DNA of 64,000 nucleotides from Trichormus_B sp936914905 (GCF_039871975.1 NZ_JBDPLL010000001.1); one strand, 5' to 3'. Counted from the first letter of the stretch, positions 10,540-20,829 are shown. Numbers and translations: made by a program. The notes: generated by a model from the sequence alone, not told the origin.

Positions 10540-11040
10540 CGTAACTATAGATCATTCAGCTGAAGGTAAGTCTAGTTCCCCTGCTGGGGGTGCTTTACCT
10601 GTGATTCAGTATTTGGGAGAATAAACTCTCTAACCACAAGGGTTACAATTATAGTAAGCTCTAAACCATGAAATTGCATGTTTATAATGTGCTCAGGGTA
10701 GGGGTGCACAAAAAGGGGGGTTTATAAATGAAGCAGGAGAATATTTACAAAGCCGTACTAAAAGTGTAGAAGCGATCACAGCAGAATTTTAACCAGAGAT
10801 TAAAGAAGATTTTTTCCAGCACCGTAGCATTACTGAATGACAACAACTGACTTCTCAAAAATGCAATCACTTAGGTAAACTTAGTTATCCTCTTATTCTT
10901 AGATCGGGTTTATCCCATTATCAACGCATTAGCTAGGAAGAAGTTTACCACATCGCTACATCAGCCTTGAGTTCAGCACCAGAAAGGATTGCTAGTTAGA
11001 GTTCTGGATGTTTATCCAAAGTGTTTTCTTTCCTTGGGCA
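10540..11040 (+). pseudogene. FdhF/YdeP-like molybdopterin oxidoreductase, N-terminal relic
   Basis: Broken frames read EGKSSSPAGGALPVIQY, then EYLQSRTKSVEAITAEF, FFQHRSITE, LGKLSYPLILRSGLSHYQRI and EEVYHIATSALSSAPERIAS. This order fits the N-terminal part of the formate-dehydrogenase-like FdhF/YdeP family. Stops and frameshifts are frequent. The relic ends about 30 bp before an ISAzo13 copy, so insertion or a later deletion probably removed the rest. Family assignment is from memory of the motif order and is moderate. Confidence 0.55.
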
Positions 11041-11068
11041 ATGGGGATAACTAAACATACTAAGGAAA

Positions 11069-11711
11069 GTCGATTAAATAAGGTGTAAGAGTCTCAATAA
11101 TATTGATACCCTAGAAGGGTAAATAGAGAACTGGTAGATGATGGGCCCTAACTCTGGTGAAATTGAAGTTAAAATACAACAATACAATAAGTCGTTGTGA
11201 CAGAAGGATCACTCTAACTATGGGCGGCGATTAAAGGCCTAAAAGTAGGGTAGAGCGATCAGGCATAGATGCGCGGCTTGCTGTTATGGCATAACGAAAC
11301 CTGAAAGTTGAGCTTGGGGGAACTTGAGGAAGAAAAGGTGGTTGACCAGGAGGGGATTCGCCAACTCGCAGGTGGAGGGAAATCAGCCTTTGAGAGGNNN
11401 NNNNNNNNNNNNNNNNNNNNNNNNNNNNNNNNNNNNNNNNNNNNNNNNNNNNNNNNNNNNNNNNNNNNNNNNNNNNNNNNNNNNNNNNNNNNNNNNNTGA
11501 TTTTTGAGAGTGTCCAGACTGTAAAATACCTCATGGTAACAGCAACCACCCGAACTAGACTCAAACTCTTAACGACTGTTCTCTATAAAACCTATCAAAC
11601 AGGACGAAAAGTGGCTGTTGACTTCAAATTAAATCTGAAGATTGTTTTTGATCAATTCTTGTCCCAATGGAATTACACCCCTAAACCACAGTTACAGGTT
11701 ATTTGATCCAC
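11069..11711 (+). mobile_element. ISAzo13-family insertion sequence, copy 1, with assembly gap
   Basis: Left end GTCGATTAAATAAGGTGT and right end (inverted) GTGGATCAAATAACCTGT form imperfect terminal repeats. The N-terminal part contains LGELEEEKVVDQEGIRQ and GGGKSAFER; the C-terminal part has FESVQTVKYLM, TYQTGRKVAVDFK and FLSQWNYTPKPQLQVI before a TGA at 11704-11706. Positions 11398-11497 are N, hiding the DDE core. The 5' half is not in one frame, so this copy is probably dead. Family identity comes from these transposase motifs. Confidence 0.75.
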
Positions 11712-11899
11712 TCTCCTAACCTTTCTAAATTCACGTTTTCAGTTGAATGTACAGCAAAATTTTGAGCAATCTGCTAGACTCACATGTATATTAACTTTTT
11801 AACTGCTTTTTTGAGGGTATAGAAGAACCATCAAGGTATTACGATAAGGGATTCTAAGCAATAGAGTTTCTCAAAAGAAACAGTTCTTACTGAGAATAG

Positions 11900-12670
11900 T
11901 GTGTGGTTATTAGATGGCTATCTATGGGAGCAGTTTGATTGTAAAAAAGAATGATATTGTAAAAATAATAAGACCACAAAAATAAATGCTAGCCTGGTTG
12001 TATCAAGAAATCCTAAAAAAATACCTGAATTCTTACCAATTAGTCAGCCTAAAAATATTAATATGGGGACTTCAAACTCAGAAAGAAGTAAGAATATAAA
12101 GATTAGCTGCCAACCTACCGTTACCAATACCAGAAAACAGCTATTGTCATCATACTCACACAAAATAAAGGTTTTGGTCCTTGTAATTTAGCAGTTTATT
12201 GGAAACGCAAATAACGCAGTGAGCAAGAACCAGAACCTTAGTATTTATCAACTCATCTGCCAGATGTATGAACAGCAGTCAAAATATATCATCAACATTT
12301 TGGAATAGAAGCTATGTTTAAAGATTGTAAAGGTAGGGCCTCTAACTTAGACAGTTCTCAAGGTTCTCCCTATAGACTTGTACGCCTTATTTCATCGATT
12401 GCTTTGCCAATGACTTCTGCATGGTTACAAGCTCAGACAACTCAATTTACAAGAAAACAATGTTATCTTTGTCGTCCTTGTGAAAATTAAAGAACTAGAA
12501 TAAGGTACCGTTTTTCTTGGATAGGTTCATACGGTTCTATTTGGATAGTTTCTATGAATGAGTGTCAAAAGTTGGTCTTGGAAATGACAGCTGCCGTTCG
12601 CAATAATTCACAGCCATTTCATCTGCAGGCCCAGATGGCTATGATGCTTAGAGAAGAACCTCTTTAACTT
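11900..12670 (+). pseudogene. IS4-family transposase relic
   Basis: Readable pieces include WLLDGYLWEQFD, then HHQHFGIEAMFKD-type sequence at about 12290 (YHQHFGIEAMFKDCKG), LVRLISSIALPMTSAWLQAQ and RKQCYLCRP. The motif order matches the C-terminal half of IS4-type transposases. Several stops interrupt it, and no ends can be drawn. Confidence 0.65.
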
Positions 12671-13489
12671 CTTTGTCCCCCCTCAACTGCTTTTGTTCAG
12701 CAAATTTGATGCAAGCCAACCATTTTGGTAATAACAAGAGTTTTCCCGCTCGGATCTACTTTGCTGGTGAATAAACAGATGGTGGTACAAAATTTGCTCT
12801 AGATACCGCTACTAATAAACCTATTGCACAATAGTTTCTGTAGTATTATTCTGTAAAATCATAGTGAGTCTTAGATATTATGTATCTTTGGTATTATTTG
12901 CACTCGCTAATTTAAACATAACGGTGTAACTCTAACTTTTAGCTAGAATAAAGACAAACCCCCATTGTCACATAAAATTAATTCTGCAAGAGGTCTAATG
13001 AAGTGGGGTCTTTAGGTTGGGTCGTGCCCCATAGGAAAGCAGGAACGAACTGGATAGAAGGAATACAAATAAAATCACTAGTACAAACAATCCGATGCTC
13101 AATGGAATTAATACCACTAGCTTGACGACTGTTAAATTCGCTTTTAACTAGTTGTTACTGATATTTAGGAAAAATGGGAGGTAAAGTTAGTCTTTATTGC
13201 TCCCATCTTTTATTAGTTATTCAGTTATCAGTTACCCAACTATATCACGGACAAGGCAAAACTTGCAAAAATTTAGGACGTATTGAGTTGAGGAGACAGA
13301 ACGCAGTGCTTAGACCCTTCAACAAGCTTAGGATATTACAGGCTCAACAACCAGGCAGAAGGCAGGACTTTAAAAGTTTTGTTTACTTATGTGTTAGATT
13401 TTGGTAAACGTTAAGGGGGGTAAAAGAGATATAGCCAAAAATTACCCCAAAAATCTAATAAGTTAAATGACAATATTTAATTTTTAGAG
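12671..13489. other. Intergenic region without a recognisable gene
   Basis: About 800 bp. An open frame at 13174-13407 (77 codons, starting MGGKVSLYCSH) has no recognisable family and lies among relics, so I do not call it. Nothing else is supportable. Confidence 0.4.
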
Positions 13490-14478
13490 ATGTCTATATA
13501 TACTCAAAATATAAATATCATTGGAGCCCACGAAACTAGCCTTCATCAAAGGAATATTGACGGTTTTAATCCTGAAAAATTAAAAGCTTGGTTATGGGTT
13601 GCAGTCACACCCCTAGTCACATCTTTTGAAATTGCCCTCACCCGTTGTACCCAAGGTGCAAAAATTTCTCGGGTGAGAACTTAAGTAAAATTCTAAAATC
13701 TGTCCCTCATCCTGCTTATGGGTAGACCTGGAACGTTGGCAATTATGTTGGGTGCATCTGTGACAGAAATTTATCAAAGTTTCAGAACGGACTGGAGTGT
13801 CAGCATAATTAGGAACTGCACTTCTTAAACAACAAGAGAGGTTATTTTAGTTCTGGCATCGAGTCAGAGATGGTAGTTTATCTGGCCATGATTTTGATGA
13901 GTTGGTTCAATATATTTGCTCATCCATTATAACCACTTTACAATAAGCTGACAAATACGAAATTACAATCAGAAAAAAAACACCCTTGGCAAAAACAGTT
14001 CGCACTTGTCGTTAATGACTGAAAGTTGAGTTGGCAATGTACTTGTTCGTCTCCATTCCAGGTGTTGAGGCGACTAATAATGCTGCGGAAAGAGCTATTC
14101 GTCTTCCTATGATTTGGCGACGGACTAGTACAGTACAGCGTAAATAAACTAATCGTTCTAAATCTCTGAAGATTCTACACTGTATAGATTTCAAATTGTG
14201 TTCCCAGCCTGATGGAAGCACTATTTTGTTAGGGTAGCTCTTCTTAAAGAACAATTTTAAATTCACCGCAGTACTAGTTTTAGTTCTCAAACTCAGGCTG
14301 GTAGTGTTTTTGTTCCCGGATGCTCAGGGTGGTAACAACCCTCAAGTACAAAAAGCGTAATGTTTTAGAGTTTATTACTTATGGTGTTGTTACTGCTCAT
14401 TGTGGTAGAAATGCTCCTTCTTTGCTTCCAGAAGCTACTACTTGTTCTAATAATTCTGAAAAGTTGAAAGCTGCTTAA
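13490..14478 (+). pseudogene. IS66-family transposase relic
   Basis: The first piece (13490-13681) contains AWLWVAVTPLVTSFEIALT. Later frames give the cysteine-containing DLERWQLCWVHL-type stretch (near 13725), KKHPWQKQFALVVND, VPGVEATNNAAERAIRLPMIW (14053-14115) and SSQTQAGSVFVPG, ending KLKAA before TAA at 14476. These are hallmark blocks of the IS66 DDE transposase. Stops, frameshifts and a roughly 150-bp insertion at 14127-14275 make it dead. Confidence 0.75.
14127..14275. mobile_element. MITE-like element nested in the IS66 relic
   Basis: The IS66 reading frame W-R-R-T-S is cut and resumes as S-F-S-S-Q. The intervening segment is about 150 bp with ends GTACAGTACAGCG and, inverted, GTACTGCGGTGAA, flanked by TA on both sides. 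This suggests a non-autonomous IS630/Tc1-type element using a TA target. It has no coding capacity. Confidence 0.6.
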
Positions 14479-14760
14479 TTTAATTCCTTGATCTTGGGGG
14501 TTATTTTTCGTATTCTTTATACTCCCTTAATACTTTTCGGTTAAGGAAAAAGAGAGGGTAATAACAAGAGAAAAGAGTTTGCGTTTTCATTATCAGAATA
14601 AATAACAAAAAAACATTGATAAATTCTCGCACACTCCCAAAAAGCTAGTGATAACGAAAATAGTTAAACTGTTCAATTATAAATTGAGAAAGAATGAACT
14701 ACTTTAGCATGAAAGTAGATATGTTTAACTTGCCCGTCTCATAATTTGAAAAGATAATTG

Positions 14761-15794
14761 TTATCGGGGAGTACAATTATTTCTTTGCCTGCATTTTTCA
14801 GTCTTAAACTTATAACGTGCTTTCTTGACTACTTTGGGATTACTTCGCTGTTGTCTTAAGGGAGTTTCTACATCAGATATTTCTGCTATCAACCAACTAT
14901 AATTCCATTTGATATATATCAGAGTATGTATCTGACATTGAAATTCAGGAACAGCACTTTGAATTACCCGTAAAGTACCAATAAAACTTAACCCTGAAGG
15001 AGAGATATTCTTCAAATTAGCAGTTTGAAATATCAAACAGTGTAGGCAATAATGAGCTAACAACCAACGATAAGTTTCTTGCACTACCTCACGAGAATTT
15101 TTACTTAGGACAAGTAGGAATTTTGCGTGGCAACATATGTACTTTCAATTCATCTAAATTACTCTCAGCTTCCCATCAAAGATGGGAATCCTGTGCTAAT
15201 ATCAAAGCTGGAAACTTAGCAACATCAATTAAACTAGTAATCAACCGATACGTTTTTAGAGTAGTATTATCCCATGGGATAGGGACAACAAGAAGTATCT
15301 ATGATTAAATGAGTACGTGTTTCACCTCAAAATACTAACCTAACTTTAGGAAGGGCTGGATATGTCCCTTTAGGAGAACCAGGATAGCCAAATACCCTAG
15401 CATTTGTTGGAGTATCTGGAACATCAAAGACTGTTCCATCTATAGCCATGATTCTTAATACTCCTAAAAAAGCAGCAAGCGTTAATATTGTTGCTAAGGG
15501 CTTGGCTACCAGTTCAAATAATTTCCTCATTATAGCTGCTCCAGTTCTTTGACTGGCTTCTGTAATTGCTGAAGCAGATGGGGTTTGAAAATGTAAACCT
15601 GATGGTATGTGTAAAGAACTCAAACTATGAATGACATTTTTGAAGACATCAACTCTTGAGTCAGATGACCAAAAACTCATGGTAATTACTAAGGTGACTA
15701 TGACATAAGTTGGTAGTATTCTTAGTCTTTGTTGAGAGGTACAAGTAGTTTCAATAGCATTGGTTATCGTTTGTAGTGGAATTACCTGTGACAA
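14761..15794 (-). pseudogene. IS4-family transposase (DUF4372/IS4 N-terminal type), decayed
   Basis: The N-terminal 155 codons (15794 down to 15327) are open: IPLQTITNAIETT, LPTYVIVTLVITMSFWSSD, MAIDGTVFDVPDTPTNARVF, YPALPKVRL. The middle is scrambled by stops. The C-terminal part is readable from 15084 to 14761: ETYRWLLAHYCLHCLIFQTA, LSFIGTLRVIQSAVPEFQ, QRSNPKVVKKARYKF. The whole is about 1.03 kb, shorter than an intact IS4-type gene, so some sequence is lost. Confidence 0.78.
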
Positions 15795-16051
15795 AGCTTA
15801 AAGTATTTATTTTGGATCTATATACACTGTTTGTACCTGAAGATCTACCAGTGGTATATACTATAAATTGAGTAAAGTCCTTGTGAAATTTTCGTTATCA
15901 AGTTTTAATATATTAAATTTAGTCGTGTTTAGTAGTGTTACTCGTGTTCTCAATAGTATTTAGAGAAGAAAATAACTTTTCCAAATTGATCATGTATACA
16001 AAATAATATGATCTGATTGCCAGGGGCGAAATCCTGCAACAAGCGATTGCG

Positions 16052-16372
16052 ATGTTGCAACTGATGATTCAACAAATTAAAGCTGGTGGGGAAATAGCGC
16101 CTCCTTGTTACTGTGTTTCTTGTTGCCAAGCACGAGGTAAATTAAGGGTTTACTACTACTACAAGTTACACACCTCTCAATTAATTTTCCCCACTACTCA
16201 ACCAGACAAATTGAGTAAGTACAAGCATTTAGGCGAGGCTAGAAGCCCTGCTCATATTGATGCGGTTCTCTCGCTTCCTAGAAGGACTCAAGTCGATTAC
16301 TTACAATCATGTATTGATTCTCTCCGAGAATACTGGGCTGATTTATACAATAGTCTCAAGCAGAAAAAGTAA
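16052..16372 (+). CDS. Conserved hypothetical protein, possibly IS-associated
   Basis: An open 106-codon frame. It carries the motif series GGEIAPP, VYYYYKL, DKLSKYKHLGEARSPAHIDA and RRTQVDYLQSCIDSL that I recognise as a recurrent small cyanobacterial family of unknown function. The start is uncertain because similar sequence (AILQQAI) precedes 16052 in frame. A broken relative lies at 6050-6290. No catalytic motif is visible. It may be a surviving gene or a slightly trimmed relic. Confidence 0.45.
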   Translation: MLQLMIQQIKAGGEIAPPCYCVSCCQARGKLRVYYYYKLHTSQLIFPTTQPDKLSKYKHLGEARSPAHIDAVLSLPRRTQVDYLQSCIDSLREYWADLYNSLKQKK

Positions 16373-16469
16373 GCCTCTCAATTTTTATAGTTCTCGTAAG
16401 CAAACCACGAACTCTTTTCTCTTGGTCTTACCCCCTCTTTTTCCTGAACTGAACAGTATTGCCCCCTAA

Positions 16470-16858
16470 AGGGTTACGTAGTTTCATAAATTTCCAATGG
16501 AAAATTATCCGGGTCTTTAGAAAAAATAGATTTCTCTGCTGTAATTTGATAAATCCTGATATTTTCAAATATAATCTTTTGAGATATTAAATAACTAACA
16601 CATTGCTAAAGATCCTCAACTCTAAAAGCCAGGTGTCTTAATCCAGAGGCCTCAGGATTAGGAAATCTTTCGTGAGGATCGGGAAAAGAAAATAATTCAT
16701 GTGAGTATTTTCTGCTTTTAAATTTAGTTCATAAGAATTTCTTGCATTACAAGATGTTTCATCAATTATCTTAAAACCTAATATCTCAGTATAAAATGTT
16801 TGAGTTTTTGGTCATCTGAACAAGTAATAGCTACGTGATGAACGGTGGAAATTTTCAT
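16470..16858 (-). pseudogene. VOC/glyoxalase-family protein, inactivated
   Basis: Begins MKISTVHHVAITCSDDQK at 16858 on the minus strand, then breaks up into frames giving VLGFK-, ELFSFP- and AFRV-like blocks and ends near FSIGNL. This is the layout of a small lactoylglutathione-lyase-like (YaeR type) protein of about 125 residues. Multiple frameshifts and stops are present. Confidence 0.65.
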
Positions 16859-16899
16859 AGTCTTTTGAGTCCTTTAAAGTTTGATTTTCTCTAATGAAC

Positions 16900-17520
16900 A
16901 GTAATTATAATGACAAATATACTTCCTGTACTATTTCTAGAAAAGCATTCCAAGTTGCCATTATGCCTTCGTGTAATAGTTTGATAACTAATTGAAATTG
17001 CTATTCTTGATTAGAATTTCTATCAACAGCAAAATCATGATAATCCCAGACAGCAATATTAATATGGAAGTCAGACAAGTTTTACCAACTTCCCGCTGCA
17101 TTTGTCTCAAGTCGACGAAAGTAATTGCTAAACCTCCTCTTCCTGAGGTTTCAAACAGCATACTAATATAAGTGGGTATTTATATTAGTACGGGTTCTTA
17201 TAAAGTACCATTTTCTTGCTAGCAGCAATACCTGTATTTTGCCCCTTATGAATAGCTGGTAGCAGTTCTAGATGTTTATATTTATATAACTGCTTACTGT
17301 TGCCGCAACTATCGGCGAGGATCACTCCATCTAGGTTAACTATGGCACTTTCTACAACAGTCGCTAATTTGGCATAGTTCTGAACTACTCACCCTAAAAT
17401 GTACGGTAGCCAGGGATAAATCGTAACTGAGGAGAAGTATCTTTGATAAACTCTGTGTACTTAACCAGGAACAACCCTTTAGGCTTTCCAACCCTCGACG
17501 GGAGTATTAATAAGTTCCTG
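16900..17520 (-). pseudogene. Unidentified protein-coding relic
   Basis: The minus strand has readable blocks in changing frames: QELINTPVEGWKA, TIYPWLPYILG, VVQNYAKLATVVESAIVNLD, GNSKQLYKYKHLELLPAI, then GGLAITFVDLRQMQREVGKT near 17090-17160 and AVWDYHDFAVDRNSNQ. The density of sensible blocks argues for one or two dead genes, but I do not recognise the family. Confidence 0.4.
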
Positions 17521-17550
17521 ATTAATTTCAGTCTTTGTATTATCATATGA

Positions 17551-17640
17551 ACAGCATTCGTATAGTCCCCCTTAATTCGCGATGCATTATCACAAATTAT
17601 TTCTCCTTTCTTTCATCTTCTTGCCAAATTGGGATGCTCC
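17551..17640 (-). repeat. About 90-bp dispersed repeat, copy B
   Basis: Inverted relative to copy A at 5162-5252. Read on the minus strand it opens GGAGCATCCCAATTTGG and contains GCGAATTAAGGGGGACTATA. Confidence 0.75.
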
Positions 17641-17912
17641 TGTCCAAAATCTGTTGAGTTTGGTAATGGGTAATATTATGTCGGGTGATATAGTTATGAT
17701 TCCCGCATTTTCAGGAAAATCCTGAATACCTATAATACCAATTAAAAATTAAAAACTAAAAATTAAGCAATCCAGATTTAACAAGGGTTACTGAGTTGGG
17801 AGAATTAGTATTAGCTGCCGTTTTCATAATCAGTATTTAAAGGAAAAAATATTCTAACCCGCACTTAATATTCTTTATTATTCATTATTGTTTATTATTC
17901 CCAATAATTCCC

Positions 17913-17950
17913 AAGAAATATTAGGCTATTAAAATAGCCTAATATTTCTT
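17913..17950. terminator. Perfect 18-bp palindrome, likely terminator of the VWA operon
   Basis: Arms 17913-17930 and 17933-17950 are perfectly complementary with a 2-nt AA gap between them. On the minus strand it lies about 78 bp past the end of the second VWA gene and is followed by an A/T-rich run. The length and perfection exceed a typical intrinsic terminator, so a cruciform or repeat-derived element is also possible. Confidence 0.6.
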
Positions 17951-18027
17951 TTGTACTTAATTGCTAAAAGAAATATCAGGCGGCTAAAAATTTATTACTC
18001 TCCGCGTATACTTAGCTATTGCAAGTA

Positions 18028-19308
18028 TCACTCGCTCAAGATAGTTTTTGAGACAATCCTCGTTTTTTTGCGGTCTGCTTCAGAGAGTTCTTCACCAGCT
18101 TGCAAACGAGTAGCGGAAGATTGTAGCACTGTTGCTGCACCAATATCACCGATTTGCAAGGCAGTTTTAGCGGCTGTTTGTAGCATTGTGATAGCACCAG
18201 TGCGATCACCCTGTTCCAGTTTTGCTTCTGCTACTTGAGTTTGGCGATATTTTGCCAATACCAAAATTGATTTGATCACTTGTGAATCAAGTGCTGGTTG
18301 GTAACTTTTAGTAAAGTTGGCATAAATTGGTGTAAGTGGGGAAAGTAACCCTTCCTGGTTAATAGCTGGGTCATCATAGCGGATCTGGATATGTCCAATT
18401 ACTTGTTCCCCTGGTGGTAATTCCCCCAAATAAATATTCGCTAAAACTACCCGTTCTACATCTTTCATCAAGTCTCCCAAACGGACAATTAAGCTACCAT
18501 TCGCTTCTGTTTCCACTGGTAACTCAATGGTTTCTGGGGCAACTTGGGCAATGGGCTTTAGTTCTGCTAAACGCACACCAGGGACTAGAGACAGTAACAA
18601 GTGGGCATTAGTTAAGCCCACAGACTGAATCCGCTTAAACAAGCGACTAAATTGGTCTACAGCTTGTTGTGGACGCTCAATATAAGCCAGAGTACCACCA
18701 CCAGCATCAGCAATTTTTTCCAGCAAATTCTGGTTCCAATTATTGCCAAAACCGAAGGTATTGAGGGTTATGCTTACTCTAGTGGCTTTTTGTGCTAGTT
18801 CTAAACAACGTTTGTTGTCATTGGGGCCCATCTCCCACTTCCAAATTTTTAACCCCCTGTCACCATGGCCATCTGTCAACAAAAATGCTTGGGAAACAGC
18901 GCCTTTTGTACCTTTGAGTAATTCAGTAATTCCCAAAGATAAACCTTCAGCAATAATTGTGCCACCACCAGGTTTAAGCCTTTTGTGCAACTGGAATTTG
19001 ATTCTTTCAGTATCTTGGACGATTTGGTTAGGGATAATGACCTCAGAAGTACCTGCAAACGCGACAATCGAGATGTGATCGCCTGGTTTTAGTTGAGCTA
19101 ATAATTGTTCTACAGCCTGAATCACGGTGTTCATGGGTTCGCCGTGCATAGAACCGCTTTTATCCAGAATCAGGCACAAATTCAAGGGTAAACTTGGGTC
19201 AAGCTCATCAGCAATGGACGAAATAGAAATTGCCAATTGACGTTGGTTACTCAATTGAGTAGCGTCAACATTAGTATCGTTTAGTGCCGATAGTAATTGA
19301 ACTTTCAT
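18028..19308 (-). CDS. VWA-domain protein (second gene of a tandem pair)
   Basis: A 426-residue protein with an N-terminal von Willebrand factor A domain at about residues 40-220. The metal-ion adhesion site D49-K-S51-G-S53 is intact, and the MIDAS aspartate block FLLTDGHGD follows. The C-terminal half is a beta-rich region (ELKPIAQVAPETIELPV) and a helical tail with QTQVAEAKLEQGDRTGAITM, resembling TPR packing. No signal peptide or membrane helix is seen, so it is probably cytosolic. Its ATG overlaps the upstream VWA stop by 4 bp (ATGA), implying translational coupling. Relative to its partner it has an insertion of about eight residues near GLKIWKWEMG. The biological role is unknown. Confidence 0.85.
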   Translation of the reverse strand: MKVQLLSALNDTNVDATQLSNQRQLAISISSIADELDPSLPLNLCLILDKSGSMHGEPMNTVIQAVEQLLAQLKPGDHISIVAFAGTSEVIIPNQIVQDTERIKFQLHKRLKPGGGTIIAEGLSLGITELLKGTKGAVSQAFLLTDGHGDRGLKIWKWEMGPNDNKRCLELAQKATRVSITLNTFGFGNNWNQNLLEKIADAGGGTLAYIERPQQAVDQFSRLFKRIQSVGLTNAHLLLSLVPGVRLAELKPIAQVAPETIELPVETEANGSLIVRLGDLMKDVERVVLANIYLGELPPGEQVIGHIQIRYDDPAINQEGLLSPLTPIYANFTKSYQPALDSQVIKSILVLAKYRQTQVAEAKLEQGDRTGAITMLQTAAKTALQIGDIGAATVLQSSATRLQAGEELSEADRKKTRIVSKTILSE

Positions 19309-20561
19309 TTAGGAGGAGCATCCTGCAACACTGTTTTCGAGACAATCCTGGTTTTTTTGCGATCGCTTTCGGATAACTCTTCCCCAGCGTGTAAGCGAGT
19401 AGCCGAAGTTTGAAATACCCTTGCTGCACTAGCATCTCCCATTTGCAAAGCTGTTTTTGCTGCCGTTTGTAGCATTGTTGCCGCTCCAGACCGATCACCC
19501 TCTTGTAATTTAGCTTCGGCTAACTGGGTTTGGCGATATTTGGCTAAAGCCAAAATCGACTGCTGCACCTGGGGATTAGAACTTGGTTGGTAAATGCGCT
19601 GTATATTCCCATAAACTGGTATTTTCAGGGAGAATAAACCAGTTTGGTTCAGGGTGGGGTCATCGTAGCGGATTTGCACATTAGCGATCGCCTGTTTACC
19701 TTCTGGCAACTGTCCCAAATAAATATTAGCCAAAATTACCCGTTCTACGTCTTTCATTAAATCTCCCAACCGCACTGCAAACCTACCATCAGCTTCGGCT
19801 TGTACTGGTAACTCAATTGTATCTGGTGCCACTTGGGCAATAGGTTTTAGTTCAGCTAAACGGACATTGGGTAAAAGTGAAAATAGCAGATAAGCGTTAG
19901 TTAATCCCACCGTTTGCATTCTGCTAAACAAGTGATTAAACGTATCCACTGCTTGATCACAGTGTTCAATATGAGACATATTCCCTAGCCCCGCATCGGC
20001 TATTTTTTCCAAAATATCTTGATTCCAATTGTCACCAAAACCCAACGTATTAAACGTTAGATTATAGCAGGCTGCTAATTGGGCGAATTTCACGCAGCGA
20101 TTATTATCACCATGTTCATTTTCCCCATCTGTAAGTAAAAATGCTTGGGAAATAGTGTCCTTTTTACCCTTGGCTAACTCCTCAATCCCCAACCGCAAAC
20201 CCTCATCAATAGCAGTTCCTCCATCGGCTGTTAGGCAATTTATTTGCTGTTTGATCTGGTTGAGATCTGAAATTATCTGATTAGGGACTAAAACCTTAGC
20301 GCGGTGGTCAAAAACGACAATACTCAGCCGATCTTCAGAACTGAGTTTATCAACCAGCAAAGAAGCTGCTTTTTTGACAGTTTCGAGTGATCGGCCATTC
20401 ATCGAACCACTATGATCTAAAATTAAGCATAAATTCAATGGCACACTGCGATCGAGAGTTTCGCCAATCGCCGAAATAGAAACCGCTAACTGACGTTGAC
20501 TAATTAGCTGGTACGCGTTTAAATTAGAATCGTTGAGAATAGGCTGCAACTTAACCTTCAT
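19305..20561 (-). CDS. VWA-domain protein (first gene of a tandem pair)
   Basis: A 418-residue protein collinear along its whole length with the next gene. The MIDAS is D49-H-S51-G-S53 in LILDHSGSMNG, with FLLTDGENEHG downstream. It shares the beta-rich block (LPVQAEADGRFAVRLGDLMK) and the helical tail (EAKLQEGDRSGAATMLQTAA). Only the last few residues differ. It likely arose by tandem duplication. VWA domains bind protein ligands through a divalent cation, so a pair could form a heteromeric scaffold; that is inference. Confidence 0.86.
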   Translation of the reverse strand: MKVKLQPILNDSNLNAYQLISQRQLAVSISAIGETLDRSVPLNLCLILDHSGSMNGRSLETVKKAASLLVDKLSSEDRLSIVVFDHRAKVLVPNQIISDLNQIKQQINCLTADGGTAIDEGLRLGIEELAKGKKDTISQAFLLTDGENEHGDNNRCVKFAQLAACYNLTFNTLGFGDNWNQDILEKIADAGLGNMSHIEHCDQAVDTFNHLFSRMQTVGLTNAYLLFSLLPNVRLAELKPIAQVAPDTIELPVQAEADGRFAVRLGDLMKDVERVILANIYLGQLPEGKQAIANVQIRYDDPTLNQTGLFSLKIPVYGNIQRIYQPSSNPQVQQSILALAKYRQTQLAEAKLQEGDRSGAATMLQTAAKTALQMGDASAARVFQTSATRLHAGEELSESDRKKTRIVSKTVLQDAPPK

Positions 20562-20699
20562 AAACTAATTTTCCTATCTAGATTATCTATCGTTATCTAC
20601 TTAATAGATAACTCCAAAAGGTAGCTTCATGGCTATGAGAAACAGCTATATCAAGAAGCTTAGCAACAAAAAACAGGGTGTAGGAATTTATTAACCTAC

Positions 20700-20734
20700 A
20701 GCTTTTGGCTAAGAACATTTTTTAGCCAAAAGCT
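20700..20734. terminator. Stem-loop upstream of the VWA pair
   Basis: AGCTTTTGGCTAA pairs perfectly with TTAGCCAAAAGCT (13 bp, 9-nt loop). It lies about 140 bp upstream of the first VWA start. It could end transcription from the relic to its right or act as a leader structure. Confidence 0.45.
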
Positions 20735-20829
20735 GGTTATTTAGTAGACTTTAGTATTAATTAAACTTAGTATTAATTAACGTATAGATTAAGCATATAA
20801 CAACTCCACCTGACTAGCCACTTAGCTTA

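Noticed and set aside
11308..11706. 132-codon open frame across a run of N
   Set aside because: The central part is undefined sequence; the ends belong to an ISAzo13 transposase, so it is treated as part of that element.
12960..13080. GC-richer segment with GGTTGGGTCGTGCCCCATAG considered as a structured RNA
   Set aside because: I could not draw a stable, recognisable fold; no known RNA class fits.
14012..14290. 92-codon minus-strand open frame
   Set aside because: It lies across the junction of the MITE-like insert and the IS66 relic, on the opposite strand to the transposase, with no family signature.
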